A stretch of 64,000 bases of DNA. It comes from a virus. The stretch covers positions 36,331-100,330 of IMG/VR virus record IMGVR_UViG_3300037247_000703; one strand, written 5' to 3'. The notes beneath the pieces were generated by a model that searched no databases, was not told the origin of the DNA, and saw nothing but the letters and a program-made list of their open reading frames with translations. A program made the position numbers and the translations under genes. Positions 57,670-64,000 of this stretch are shown one piece after another (position 1 is the first letter of the stretch; each line of letters opens with the position of its first letter).

Positions 57670-58650
57670 CTAGCAGTTCCCGGCCCCAGGTCGGTTCGTA
57701 TTCTCAGGTGGCTGGATGATAATGCCATCCGTCTCTGTCACGCGAGAGAGTTCGACAACCAAATCATCGGCTACCCCCGCCAAATCCTCAAGATCGAAGC
57801 CTCTGATGATGATGTTTCCGGCGAAACTCCGCACGTTGGAGTCATTCAGACGGTCTGTGGAGCTGGGCTCACCGCCTTCCTCGGTGAAGTCCATCTCGTA
57901 GCGGATCTTGCCCAGTGAGGGATCTGCCGGGTCGCGATCCATCGTGATGAACTTGTTGCGGCCGATGAACTTCGTGAAAGCCGCCATCAAATTCAACTTC
58001 TGTGCCTTGAGTTCAGCAACGCCGACGACCTCGAAAAGTAGATCGACCGTGTAGGGGGATCGCCTGATTTCAACCGTGCCATCCGGCAGCTCGATCTGTT
58101 GCTTCTCGTTGGTAGAAAAAAACCGGTTCTCGTTGATGTCTGGCCCTACCAAGATCAGCGCGGGCAGCTTGGCAATCCGCGCAATATTCAGGAAGTCTTG
58201 GGTCGAGCCATCGAAGTCGGTGTGAGCCGTCAAGCTCACTTCGTCAATGACCTGCCGTTTCAGCTCTTGGATGAACGTGCGAACTAGGCGCGTCAGGTCA
58301 TCTTGTGCCGTGAGGTTCGGGCGCCGGAACGTGTAGCCATTGACCTTCGTCGCGACCTCGCCCCCGATCGGATCGCCGTTGTCATCGAGGTTCGTGAGCA
58401 CGACGTCAAACGCGCCGGGGTCGTGAATGGGCGCGAGGCACGTCACCGAGCCTTGCGAAAATACGCGCACGTCGGTCGCCTCGATACCGCCAAACTCTAC
58501 GCGTACGGTGCGCGGAAAAGTTCCGCCGACGAAACCGGTTGCCGGCGGATCGGGAGGAAGCCGCGCATTGTTGGTTTTGAGGCGCACAAGGTTCCGACCG
58601 CCAGTCGGCCCCAACGTGGGGGTTACTGAAACGATCAACGGGACGGCCAT
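57670..58650 (-). CDS. Structural protein with IPT/TIG domain
   Basis: A 326-residue protein from ATG 58650 (a TTG two codons upstream is less likely). The first 110 residues form an IPT/TIG immunoglobulin-like domain (PLIVSVTPTLGPTGGRNLV, VRVEFGGIEATDVRVF). The remainder is helical then strand-rich, ending Pro/Asn-rich. By position between tail completion and sheath genes it is likely a tail-terminator or connector component. Confidence 0.62.
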   Translation of the reverse strand: MAVPLIVSVTPTLGPTGGRNLVRLKTNNARLPPDPPATGFVGGTFPRTVRVEFGGIEATDVRVFSQGSVTCLAPIHDPGAFDVVLTNLDDNGDPIGGEVATKVNGYTFRRPNLTAQDDLTRLVRTFIQELKRQVIDEVSLTAHTDFDGSTQDFLNIARIAKLPALILVGPDINENRFFSTNEKQQIELPDGTVEIRRSPYTVDLLFEVVGVAELKAQKLNLMAAFTKFIGRNKFITMDRDPADPSLGKIRYEMDFTEEGGEPSSTDRLNDSNVRSFAGNIIIRGFDLEDLAGVADDLVVELSRVTETDGIIIQPPENTNRPGAGNC

Positions 58651-58675
58651 TGCCAAAAACTATAACACGCGGCTC

Positions 58676-59314
58676 CTACGTGGGCGGTTTTCCGCTCGGT
58701 CTGCCGATGTTTCCTTTCATGATGATCGCCACCCGGTTCATCACGCGCTTCTTCAGTACGCTCGGTTTCGCAAACCGTTTGAAGACTGGCCCGAACACGG
58801 GGCGCGGCGGAATGCGCACGATGATAATACCGCCGCCGCCCTCGCCTTCCAGACCGCGTGTAGCTCGATGCGCTTCGAATGCAGCGAACAGAAAACGGCG
58901 CATCTTCGCCGTCATCTTGATCACGATCGGCTTGCTGCCGAACTCGTTGAGCCGCATGATGTCGGCGAGCAGGCGACCATCATCGGCGCGCACCGTTCGC
59001 TGCACGCCGATGAAAACGAAGTCGCGCTTCTGCAAGACGCTGATCGATCCAACGAGCCCCTGACCACCGGTTCGAATGAGCGCCTTCGTTCCCCGGAACC
59101 TGCGGAAGCGCCGTGTCGCAACCGTAGTCTTCGCGAGCTTTTTGAACTGCCGACCGCCCGGGGCTTGCTTGCGGATCCCTTGTACTAGTTTCTTGCGAAG
59201 GAACTGGCCCTCTTGTTTCATCGCCTTGCGAATCGCGCGGTTGAGCTGTGTCGCGTTCGCGAAAAACGTTCGCCGGGTCTTCGACCAATCGCCGGTTTTG
59301 ACGAGAGCTGTCAC
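58676..59314 (-). CDS. Tail completion / virion morphogenesis protein
   Basis: A 212-residue protein from GTG 59314, overlapping the amidase stop (GTGA). The basic N-terminal helix (FFANATQLNRAIRKAMKQEG), LIRTGGQGLVGSISV and an IPPRPVFGPVF motif resemble the gpS/gpG-type virion morphogenesis family, which completes the tail top. A longer upstream frame is rejected. Confidence 0.72.
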   Translation of the reverse strand: MTALVKTGDWSKTRRTFFANATQLNRAIRKAMKQEGQFLRKKLVQGIRKQAPGGRQFKKLAKTTVATRRFRRFRGTKALIRTGGQGLVGSISVLQKRDFVFIGVQRTVRADDGRLLADIMRLNEFGSKPIVIKMTAKMRRFLFAAFEAHRATRGLEGEGGGGIIIVRIPPRPVFGPVFKRFAKPSVLKKRVMNRVAIIMKGNIGRPSGKPPT

Positions 59315-60234
59315 TGATTGAGATAGTCTCGCAACACCATGCTGACGTATACCTCGAACGACAGGCACGACGGACGAAGCTCGATCACTTCGTAGACGAA
59401 CTCCCAATCGAACCAAACCGACTTGCGAAGCCAGCCGACATCCCAGCCGCCATATTTGTTCGAGCGACCATACAGGTCGACGTCTTCGTGCGCCGGCAGC
59501 CGCGGGGAGCGCGGGCAGCCGCGGGGATCGACGTACCAGTCATCGGGCCAATCCCAACGCTGCGCCAGATCCCACGCGAGGAACGCGACTGCGACGTGCT
59601 GCCCGGTCGTATGCCGCAACCCTTCCCGATGCGGTTTGTGCTCGGGCAGAGCGGTCCACCTGCCGCGAACATAAAATCCGCACGGCGGAAGCTCGATGCC
59701 GACGTAGCTGTCGTTCACGTAGCGAGTCGGGAACAGGTGCTGCGGCGACTTGTAGTGCCAGTCACCCTTCCATCGCTTCACAGACATGGGCACGATGGGG
59801 CCGATCAATCCTTCGTCGCCTTGACCCTTGGCCTTCTTCCCCTTCGCCCACGCGCCGCTAAGGTACGCGGCCCGCTCGTGACCGGACACGCCGACGTGTG
59901 GGGTGCGAAGCCGATCGTCGGTGTATTGAAACAGCATGCCGTCGTAATCGGCGAGGTAGTGAACCGAGTAATCCTTCCGGGTGTAGTAGTTGCTCGCGTA
60001 GACGATCGGATCGGCGCCGGCATCGACCGCTTTTTTCACGATGGTCGAACCGGTCATGTGTACGACGAGCCCGTGAACCGGATACTTCCGCTCGCGCGCC
60101 TTGCGTAGATCGTCGTCGCCGTACTCTGTCGCGATCGGGCTGTCTCCGATGCGATCAGGAAAGACGGTGTAGATCCGGCTCTGCGGCTTGGCTATATGCG
60201 GCGTCGAAGAAACCCGGGTGATGCGTCTGGACAT
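59311..60234 (-). CDS. N-acetylmuramoyl-L-alanine amidase (endolysin)
   Basis: A 307-residue protein of the amidase_2 family. Its zinc ligand His59 lies in LVVHMTG; KDYSVHYLADYDGMLFQYTDD and TPHVGVSGHE are the typical core, and YVGIELPPCGF contains a likely catalytic Glu. It cleaves the peptide stem from the glycan to lyse the host or open the wall during entry. No ribosome-binding site precedes its ATG, and a TAGACT -10-like box ends 6 bases upstream, so its message may be leaderless. Confidence 0.82.
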   Translation of the reverse strand: MSRRITRVSSTPHIAKPQSRIYTVFPDRIGDSPIATEYGDDDLRKARERKYPVHGLVVHMTGSTIVKKAVDAGADPIVYASNYYTRKDYSVHYLADYDGMLFQYTDDRLRTPHVGVSGHERAAYLSGAWAKGKKAKGQGDEGLIGPIVPMSVKRWKGDWHYKSPQHLFPTRYVNDSYVGIELPPCGFYVRGRWTALPEHKPHREGLRHTTGQHVAVAFLAWDLAQRWDWPDDWYVDPRGCPRSPRLPAHEDVDLYGRSNKYGGWDVGWLRKSVWFDWEFVYEVIELRPSCLSFEVYVSMVLRDYLNQ

Positions 60235-60474
60235 GGGCTCAGTCTACCGAGCCACTATGAAAACGCCCTCCGGCCGGAGGCAACCACCTACAGCCGGAGG
60301 GCAAATGTCTGGCAGGAACCACCCCACCTGACGCACGCCTACAGGCTAGACGAGCCACGCTCGATTGTCCATAGTCGAACCAATTTGCGACCATTATCGA
60401 CACCTTACAGAAAAGGTCGATTTCTCGTTATTTTCCGTTGACGGATGCGAGAGCGCATTGCTAAGATGCTAAAC
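60235..60474. promoter_or_regulatory. Divergent control region with palindromes
   Basis: This 240-base gap separates the leftward late operon from the rightward cassette. It holds the palindrome CCTCCGGCCGGAGG at 60267-60280 and a larger inverted repeat with 10-bp arms (60265-60274, 60293-60302), and GGCTC/GAGCC arms immediately before the amidase start. Leftward TAGACT (60241-60246) is a -10 candidate without a good -35, as often seen for activated late promoters. A weak second leftward candidate is TCGACC/GATAAT (60415-60420, 60393-60398). Confidence 0.5.
60438..60467 (+). promoter_or_regulatory. Sigma70-like promoter of the SNF2 cassette
   Basis: TTGACG (60438-60443), an 18-base spacer, then TAAGAT (60462-60467). 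The ATG at 60475 begins 7 bases after the -10 box, so the first message is probably leaderless; no Shine-Dalgarno sequence is seen. Confidence 0.6.
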
Positions 60475-60654
60475 ATGGCGCACACGAACAAGATCGGCGG
60501 GAAGACCCCGAAGCAATGGCTCGCGAACTACGAGAAGATGGTCGACCCACCCGAATGCGAGAATGGTCATTTCGGCTGCTCTTGCACAGCGAAAACCGGC
60601 GGCCCTTGCATGAACGAAATGAGCCTTCTCGTAGAGCAACCCGATGATCAATAA
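60475..60654 (+). CDS. Small zinc-binding-like protein (59 aa)
   Basis: ATG 60475 is chosen because it lies at the expected first transcribed base; an ATG at 60445 would lie inside the promoter. CENGHFGCSC and GPC provide four cysteines. The end overlaps the SNF2 gene by 11 bases. The function is unknown. Confidence 0.65.
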   Translation: MAHTNKIGGKTPKQWLANYEKMVDPPECENGHFGCSCTAKTGGPCMNEMSLLVEQPDDQ

Positions 60655-62830
60655 GTACGCGGGCACCTGTTACGACTGCGGCGAGCGTGTCGCAGTCGGC
60701 GAAGGCTCGGTCGAGAAGATCGGCGAGAAATGGGAGACGCGATGCAACAGCTGCGTCGGAGCCGACTCGCCGACAATCCGGTTCGAACTGAAAGAGAATA
60801 TTCGCAACACCGCCATCGCGCGCCCCGAGCGGTTCCTTGTTGGCGAGTGGTTTCAAACGTGGCGCAACGCATGCGCGCACGGAGGCTCGCGGTACTGGAA
60901 AGATCCTGACGGCGAAAACGGTGGCTACCTCGTGACGTTCGACGCGCTGCCGCGATTGATCAAGGAGCTGCGCTCAGCCAAGTTCGAGATATCGGTCGAC
61001 CCGCTCGTGAAGAAGGCGATGACCGATCATGTCACTGCGGCGCAGGAAGACGACTCCGATGCGGCTGCGCGCCTCGACGAGCTTGATGCGAAGCTCGCAC
61101 TTGAAGGCAAGGCCGCGTTCAAGTTTCAGAAGCAAGGAACGCGCTGGCTCGCTCCACGGCACGGCGCCATCCTGAACGACGACATGGGGCTTGGCAAGAC
61201 GATGCAAGCCTTGCTCTCTGTGATGTACAGCGCGGCCGTCGTCGTCGTGTGTCCCGCGATCGCGAAGCCAGTTTGGCTGCGCGAGATCGCCAAGTGGCGC
61301 CCCGACCTGAAACCGGTCGTGCTCGATGGTCGCAAGTCGTTCCGCTGGCCCGAGCCCGGCGAAGTCGTCATCATCAACTATGCCATTCAGCCGGCGACTG
61401 CAGCCGAAGAAGACGTGCCCGCCGGCATCCCCCGCGTCAACGAAGGCGACGTCGCGACCGGCACCGTGATCATCGGCGACGAAGCACAGGCACTCAAGAA
61501 CAACAAGAGTCAACAAACGAAGCGCTTTCGCGCGATGGCCGACCAAGTGCGCAAGGCTGACGGCCGCGTGTGGCTGCTCACGGCAACTGCAATCCTGAAC
61601 CGCCCGCCCGAGCTGTGGGCGTTGCTGATCGCTGCCGGCGCGCATCACGACTCATTCTCAAACTTCGATCGGTTCAAGGATATGATGGGCGGGCGCGACG
61701 GTCGCTTCGCGATCGAGTGGGGCAAGCCTGCGCCGGCCTGCGTCGAGCTTCTTCGTCGCGTGATGCTTCGGCGCACGAAGAAGGGTGTGATGCCCGATCT
61801 TCCCGGCAAAATCTTGGCGGATCTCACAGTCGAGATCGATCGCAAAACAACAAAAATCTGTGACGCCCAGCTCGCCGAACTGGAAGCCAAGGGCATCGAC
61901 CTGACGCGCGCTACGCGTGACGCGATCATGTCGAACCTTCGGAAAATTCACTTCGAAGACACATCGACCGCGCGCAAAGCGCTCGCCATCGCGAAGATTC
62001 CGGCGATGCTCAAGTTCGTCGAGCAGTGCGAGCAGAACGATGAACCGCTCGTTGTCTTCTCGCGACACCGTTCGCCGATCGATGCGCTCGACGGTCGTAA
62101 GGGTTGGGCAGTCGTGACCGGCGACACGCCGCAGAAACGACGCGGGCAGATCGAAGACGACTTCCAAGCGGGCAAGCTGCGCGGCGTGGCCGGCACCATT
62201 CAGGCCATGGGCACTGCCGTCACCTTGACCGCAGCCGCGCAGGAGCTGTTCGTCGACGAGAGCTATACGCCTTCCGAGAACGAGCAGGCGCAGGATCGGT
62301 GCCTCCGCATCGGCCAGACCCGCACCGTCAACATCACTCGACTCGTCGCGAATCACCGGCTCGATGAGGGGCTCGCTCTGCTGTGTGCGCAGAAGACCGA
62401 GATCATCGACGGCTCGGTTGACAAGGCCCAGGTCATCGACATCGAGAATCCGACCGAAGCACTCGCCGCTGCCGCGAATGCGGTGACGGAGTCGACCGAG
62501 AGCGAGCAGGCCGCCGAAGACCGCCGCCAACAGCGCGACCACGAGCGGGCCGCCAGAGCCGCCCAGATGGCCGCTGACGGCCGTCCCTCCGGCGTGGCCG
62601 GGAAGCGCCGGGAAGCTCTCACAGCCCGAGACAAATGGGCTGTGAGCGTGCTACGTCGCCTCGCCGCGGATGCCGGCTTCAACTCCCTCGACAACGAGTT
62701 CGGCCACAGCCTCGCTGCCCAGCTCGCTGCCGACGGCCTCACCGACATCCAGTGGCGCGCGGTCATTAAGCTGTGCTCGCGCTACGACGAGCCGCCGGCC
62801 GAGAATGCCGCCGACGGCCTGCCGTTCTAA
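60644..62830 (+). CDS. SNF2-family DNA translocase / helicase
   Basis: A 728-residue protein. A zinc ribbon (CYDC, CNSC) leads. DDMGLGKTMQ near residue 180 is Walker A, IIGDEAQALKN near 278 is motif II, LLTATAILN motif III, and AQDRCLRIGQTRTVN near 552 motif VI: a SMARCAL1/HepA-type SNF2 ATPase. A helical, Ala/Arg-rich domain ends in DGLPF. Such ATPases remodel stalled forks or strip proteins off DNA. It is unusual that it is transcribed rightward inside the late region. Confidence 0.85.
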   Translation: MINKYAGTCYDCGERVAVGEGSVEKIGEKWETRCNSCVGADSPTIRFELKENIRNTAIARPERFLVGEWFQTWRNACAHGGSRYWKDPDGENGGYLVTFDALPRLIKELRSAKFEISVDPLVKKAMTDHVTAAQEDDSDAAARLDELDAKLALEGKAAFKFQKQGTRWLAPRHGAILNDDMGLGKTMQALLSVMYSAAVVVVCPAIAKPVWLREIAKWRPDLKPVVLDGRKSFRWPEPGEVVIINYAIQPATAAEEDVPAGIPRVNEGDVATGTVIIGDEAQALKNNKSQQTKRFRAMADQVRKADGRVWLLTATAILNRPPELWALLIAAGAHHDSFSNFDRFKDMMGGRDGRFAIEWGKPAPACVELLRRVMLRRTKKGVMPDLPGKILADLTVEIDRKTTKICDAQLAELEAKGIDLTRATRDAIMSNLRKIHFEDTSTARKALAIAKIPAMLKFVEQCEQNDEPLVVFSRHRSPIDALDGRKGWAVVTGDTPQKRRGQIEDDFQAGKLRGVAGTIQAMGTAVTLTAAAQELFVDESYTPSENEQAQDRCLRIGQTRTVNITRLVANHRLDEGLALLCAQKTEIIDGSVDKAQVIDIENPTEALAAAANAVTESTESEQAAEDRRQQRDHERAARAAQMAADGRPSGVAGKRREALTARDKWAVSVLRRLAADAGFNSLDNEFGHSLAAQLAADGLTDIQWRAVIKLCSRYDEPPAENAADGLPF

Positions 62831-62831
62831 G

Positions 62832-62951
62832 GTGTGACCACACGTCACAACTGTAGTGTGTGACTACACCCTATGTGCGCGTATCATGGTCCGGGGTGTG
62901 ACCACACTGCGCGGCTCGCGATCTGGCCCCAGCGATTACGTGTGGCTACAC
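62832..62951. repeat. Four palindromic operator-like sites, GTGTGACYACAC
   Basis: Four copies of a 12-bp imperfect palindrome lie at 62832-62843, 62858-62869, 62896-62907 and 62940-62951 (GTGTGACCACAC, GTGTGACTACAC, GTGTGACCACAC, GTGTGGCTACAC). They occupy the gap after the SNF2 gene and before the three-gene module, where a repressor would sit. The third gene of the module is a ribbon-helix-helix protein, a type that binds arrays of short operators. Confidence 0.75.
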
Positions 62952-62980
62952 CCGGCACGGGGCGTGCAGTAGCTAGGGAT

Positions 62981-63214
62981 ATGAGCAAAACAAACACCGT
63001 ATTTCGCACTGTCGCAGAGGCCCTCGCCGCCGGCTATCGTAGCCCGACTCGCTCCGATCGTGACGCCTCCGGCCCGTCGAGCTATGGGTACGCATTCGAG
63101 GACTCGCGCGGTCGCCGCACTGTCAAGGTCTGGCTGACTGAGGCTACACCTCGATTGCGGTCGGCAGGTCCTGGCGCATTCGCCCCCATGTTTCCGCCGG
63201 AGGTGTCCCGATGA
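62981..63214 (+). CDS. Hypothetical protein (77 aa)
   Basis: ATG 62981 follows AGGGAT. The product has a helical start, a strand region (SSYGYAFEDSRGRRTVKVWL) and ends with EVSR, the same last residues as the next gene. No family is recognised. Confidence 0.62.
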   Translation: MSKTNTVFRTVAEALAAGYRSPTRSDRDASGPSSYGYAFEDSRGRRTVKVWLTEATPRLRSAGPGAFAPMFPPEVSR

Positions 63215-63465
63215 CTCGCGTACGAACCCTTTCAAGCCTCGTGCTCCCCGACGGAGCGGCGATACGCTACGGACGCCACTATGATGGCCCCGGGCCAAGC
63301 CGACATGGCTGGTACCGCGAAAGTGCTGCCGGCGAATGCACGTACCTCGGAGCGTCCACCGACGAGGTAGTCGAGCGCGCGCTGCATCCGCTCGCGTGTG
63401 ACCGAATTGCTCATCACGACGTCGTGCAAGCGATCCTCAACGCCGATCTGGAGGTGTCCCGATGA
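63211..63465 (+). CDS. Hypothetical protein (84 aa)
   Basis: ATGA overlap with the previous gene. Product: strand-rich start (LVLPDGAAIRYGRHYDG), a helix and an EVSR end. The same 16 bases, GGAGGTGTCCCGATGA, lie at the end of this gene and of the previous one, carrying the ribosome site and the next start codon. Confidence 0.62.
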   Translation: MTRVRTLSSLVLPDGAAIRYGRHYDGPGPSRHGWYRESAAGECTYLGASTDEVVERALHPLACDRIAHHDVVQAILNADLEVSR

Positions 63466-63608
63466 GCCGCGGCAACCCGATTTTCCGCCTCCGCCTCGCC
63501 CCCGAGGCGCGCGAACGCTGGGAGGCTGCGGCAGCCGATGTCGGCGTGTCGCTCAGCGAGTGGATCCGGCTCGTGATCGAGCTGTCGCTCAAGCGGCAAC
63601 AAGGCTAG
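63462..63608 (+). CDS. Ribbon-helix-helix DNA-binding protein (48 aa)
   Basis: A 48-residue protein, ATG 63462, coupled by ATGA overlap and preceded by GGAGG. FRLRLAPEARERWEAAAADV, then GVSLSEWIRLVIELSL, is an Arc/MetJ-type ribbon-helix-helix. Such proteins bind rows of short palindromes as dimers; the four sites at 62832-62951 are the natural candidates, which would make the module autoregulated. Confidence 0.75.
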   Translation: MSRGNPIFRLRLAPEARERWEAAAADVGVSLSEWIRLVIELSLKRQQG

Positions 63609-64000
63609 CGAGCTGCGCTCTGCGTCCCGAGTTCGCGCTCTTGGAGGCCGACGATCAATAGGTTCCGGCTACGCCCGATACCGAAGCCGGCGGGGGTGAC
63701 GTCGTTGACGAACAAGCCCGGCGGATCGGGAATCGTCTCGATCAGCTTCTCGTCGCAGTCGTAGATCGCCAGAAGCCGGTCATGCAGGCGAATCATCGCC
63801 CGCCCGTTCTCGTCGAGCATGTTGGCTTCTTCTAAATCCTTGAAATGAAACACGAGCGTCATCTTCGAATCCGGGCTCGTGCCCCCGAGCACCTGTCGCA
63901 CCGCCTCGAAAACACCGTCTTCGATCTGGCACCGCAGGCGCACGCACGTCTCTTCGCGCAGTGCTTCGCCCTTCACGTCGTCGGCGTCGGCCTTGATGAT
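63605..64000 (-). CDS. Probable virion protein, partial at right edge
   Basis: A leftward frame open to the window edge (131 codons visible); a GTG at 63976 is a possible but unneeded start. It converges with the RHH gene, sharing 4 bases (CTAG). The product has EEANMLDENGRAMIRLHDRLL then DEKLIETIPDPPGLFV. Position upstream of the tail genes suggests a neck or head-tail joining protein. No family is recognised. Confidence 0.55.
   Translation of the reverse strand: MIKADADDVKGEALREETCVRLRCQIEDGVFEAVRQVLGGTSPDSKMTLVFHFKDLEEANMLDENGRAMIRLHDRLLAIYDCDEKLIETIPDPPGLFVNDVTPAGFGIGRSRNLLIVGLQERELGTQSAAR

Noticed and set aside
1-64000. tRNA genes, CRISPR arrays, integrase or attachment sites
   Set aside because: No cloverleaf-like sequence in any gap, no regularly spaced repeat-spacer array, and no recombinase motifs were seen; gaps between genes are mostly under 20 bases and never exceed about 240.

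Overview
The window is a stretch of a GC-rich, double-stranded DNA tailed-phage genome (or a prophage) with a contractile tail. Tail sheath, tail tube, a frameshifted tail-assembly chaperone, tape measure, LysM-like tail protein, gpD-type hub, gpV/gp5-type spike, gp25-type wedge, gpJ and gpI lie together in the usual order. No integrase, tRNA, CRISPR array, terminase or major capsid gene is visible; both edges cut through genes, so the genome continues on each side. The host cannot be fixed from sequence. Fis-type regulators and coiled-coil membrane proteins resembling spanins suggest a GC-rich Gram-negative, but several promoters appear to place ATG at the first transcribed base, a habit best known from actinobacteria and deep-branching phyla.

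Layout. (A) 1-28671, leftward early/replication module: about 50 tightly packed genes, most joined by ATGA, GTGA or TGATG overlaps. It holds a topoisomerase VI A-like protein, a Fis-type regulator, SSB, a DinG/XPD-type helicase, a DNA methyltransferase, a primase-ATPase, a HerA-like ATPase, a radical SAM protein, a GP88-family protein, a MazG-like enzyme, a RecB-type nuclease, RuvC and many small cysteine-rich proteins. A run of small membrane proteins sits at 3278-6419. A repeat-rich, AT-rich segment at 3068-3560 is the best origin candidate in the window. (B) 28672-28830, a divergent control region with one good promoter in each direction. (C) 28831-31324, a rightward cassette of eight small genes starting with a double Fis-type regulator. 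(D) 31348-60234, the leftward late module: amidase, tail completion, tail tube and sheath, baseplate, fibres and a probable lysis cluster, closed by a strong intrinsic terminator at 31348-31381. (E) 60438-63608, a rightward cassette inserted in the late module: a SNF2-type ATPase, then four copies of a palindromic site followed by three small genes, the last a ribbon-helix-helix protein. (F) 63605-64000, the end of another leftward late gene.

How it fits together. Region B probably launches early leftward transcription for DNA replication and recombination; region D builds the tail and ends at the terminator. Three HNH homing-endonuclease genes have invaded the late module: one antisense between the chaperone and tape measure, one free-standing beside gpI, and one fused in frame to a membrane protein. 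The most unusual items are the repeated leaderless-promoter layout, the TopoVI A-like protein without a B subunit, two HExxH proteins, the four-site operator array with its RHH gene, the iterated-repeat segment near 3.1-3.55 kb, and the cluster of very small membrane and cysteine-rich proteins.
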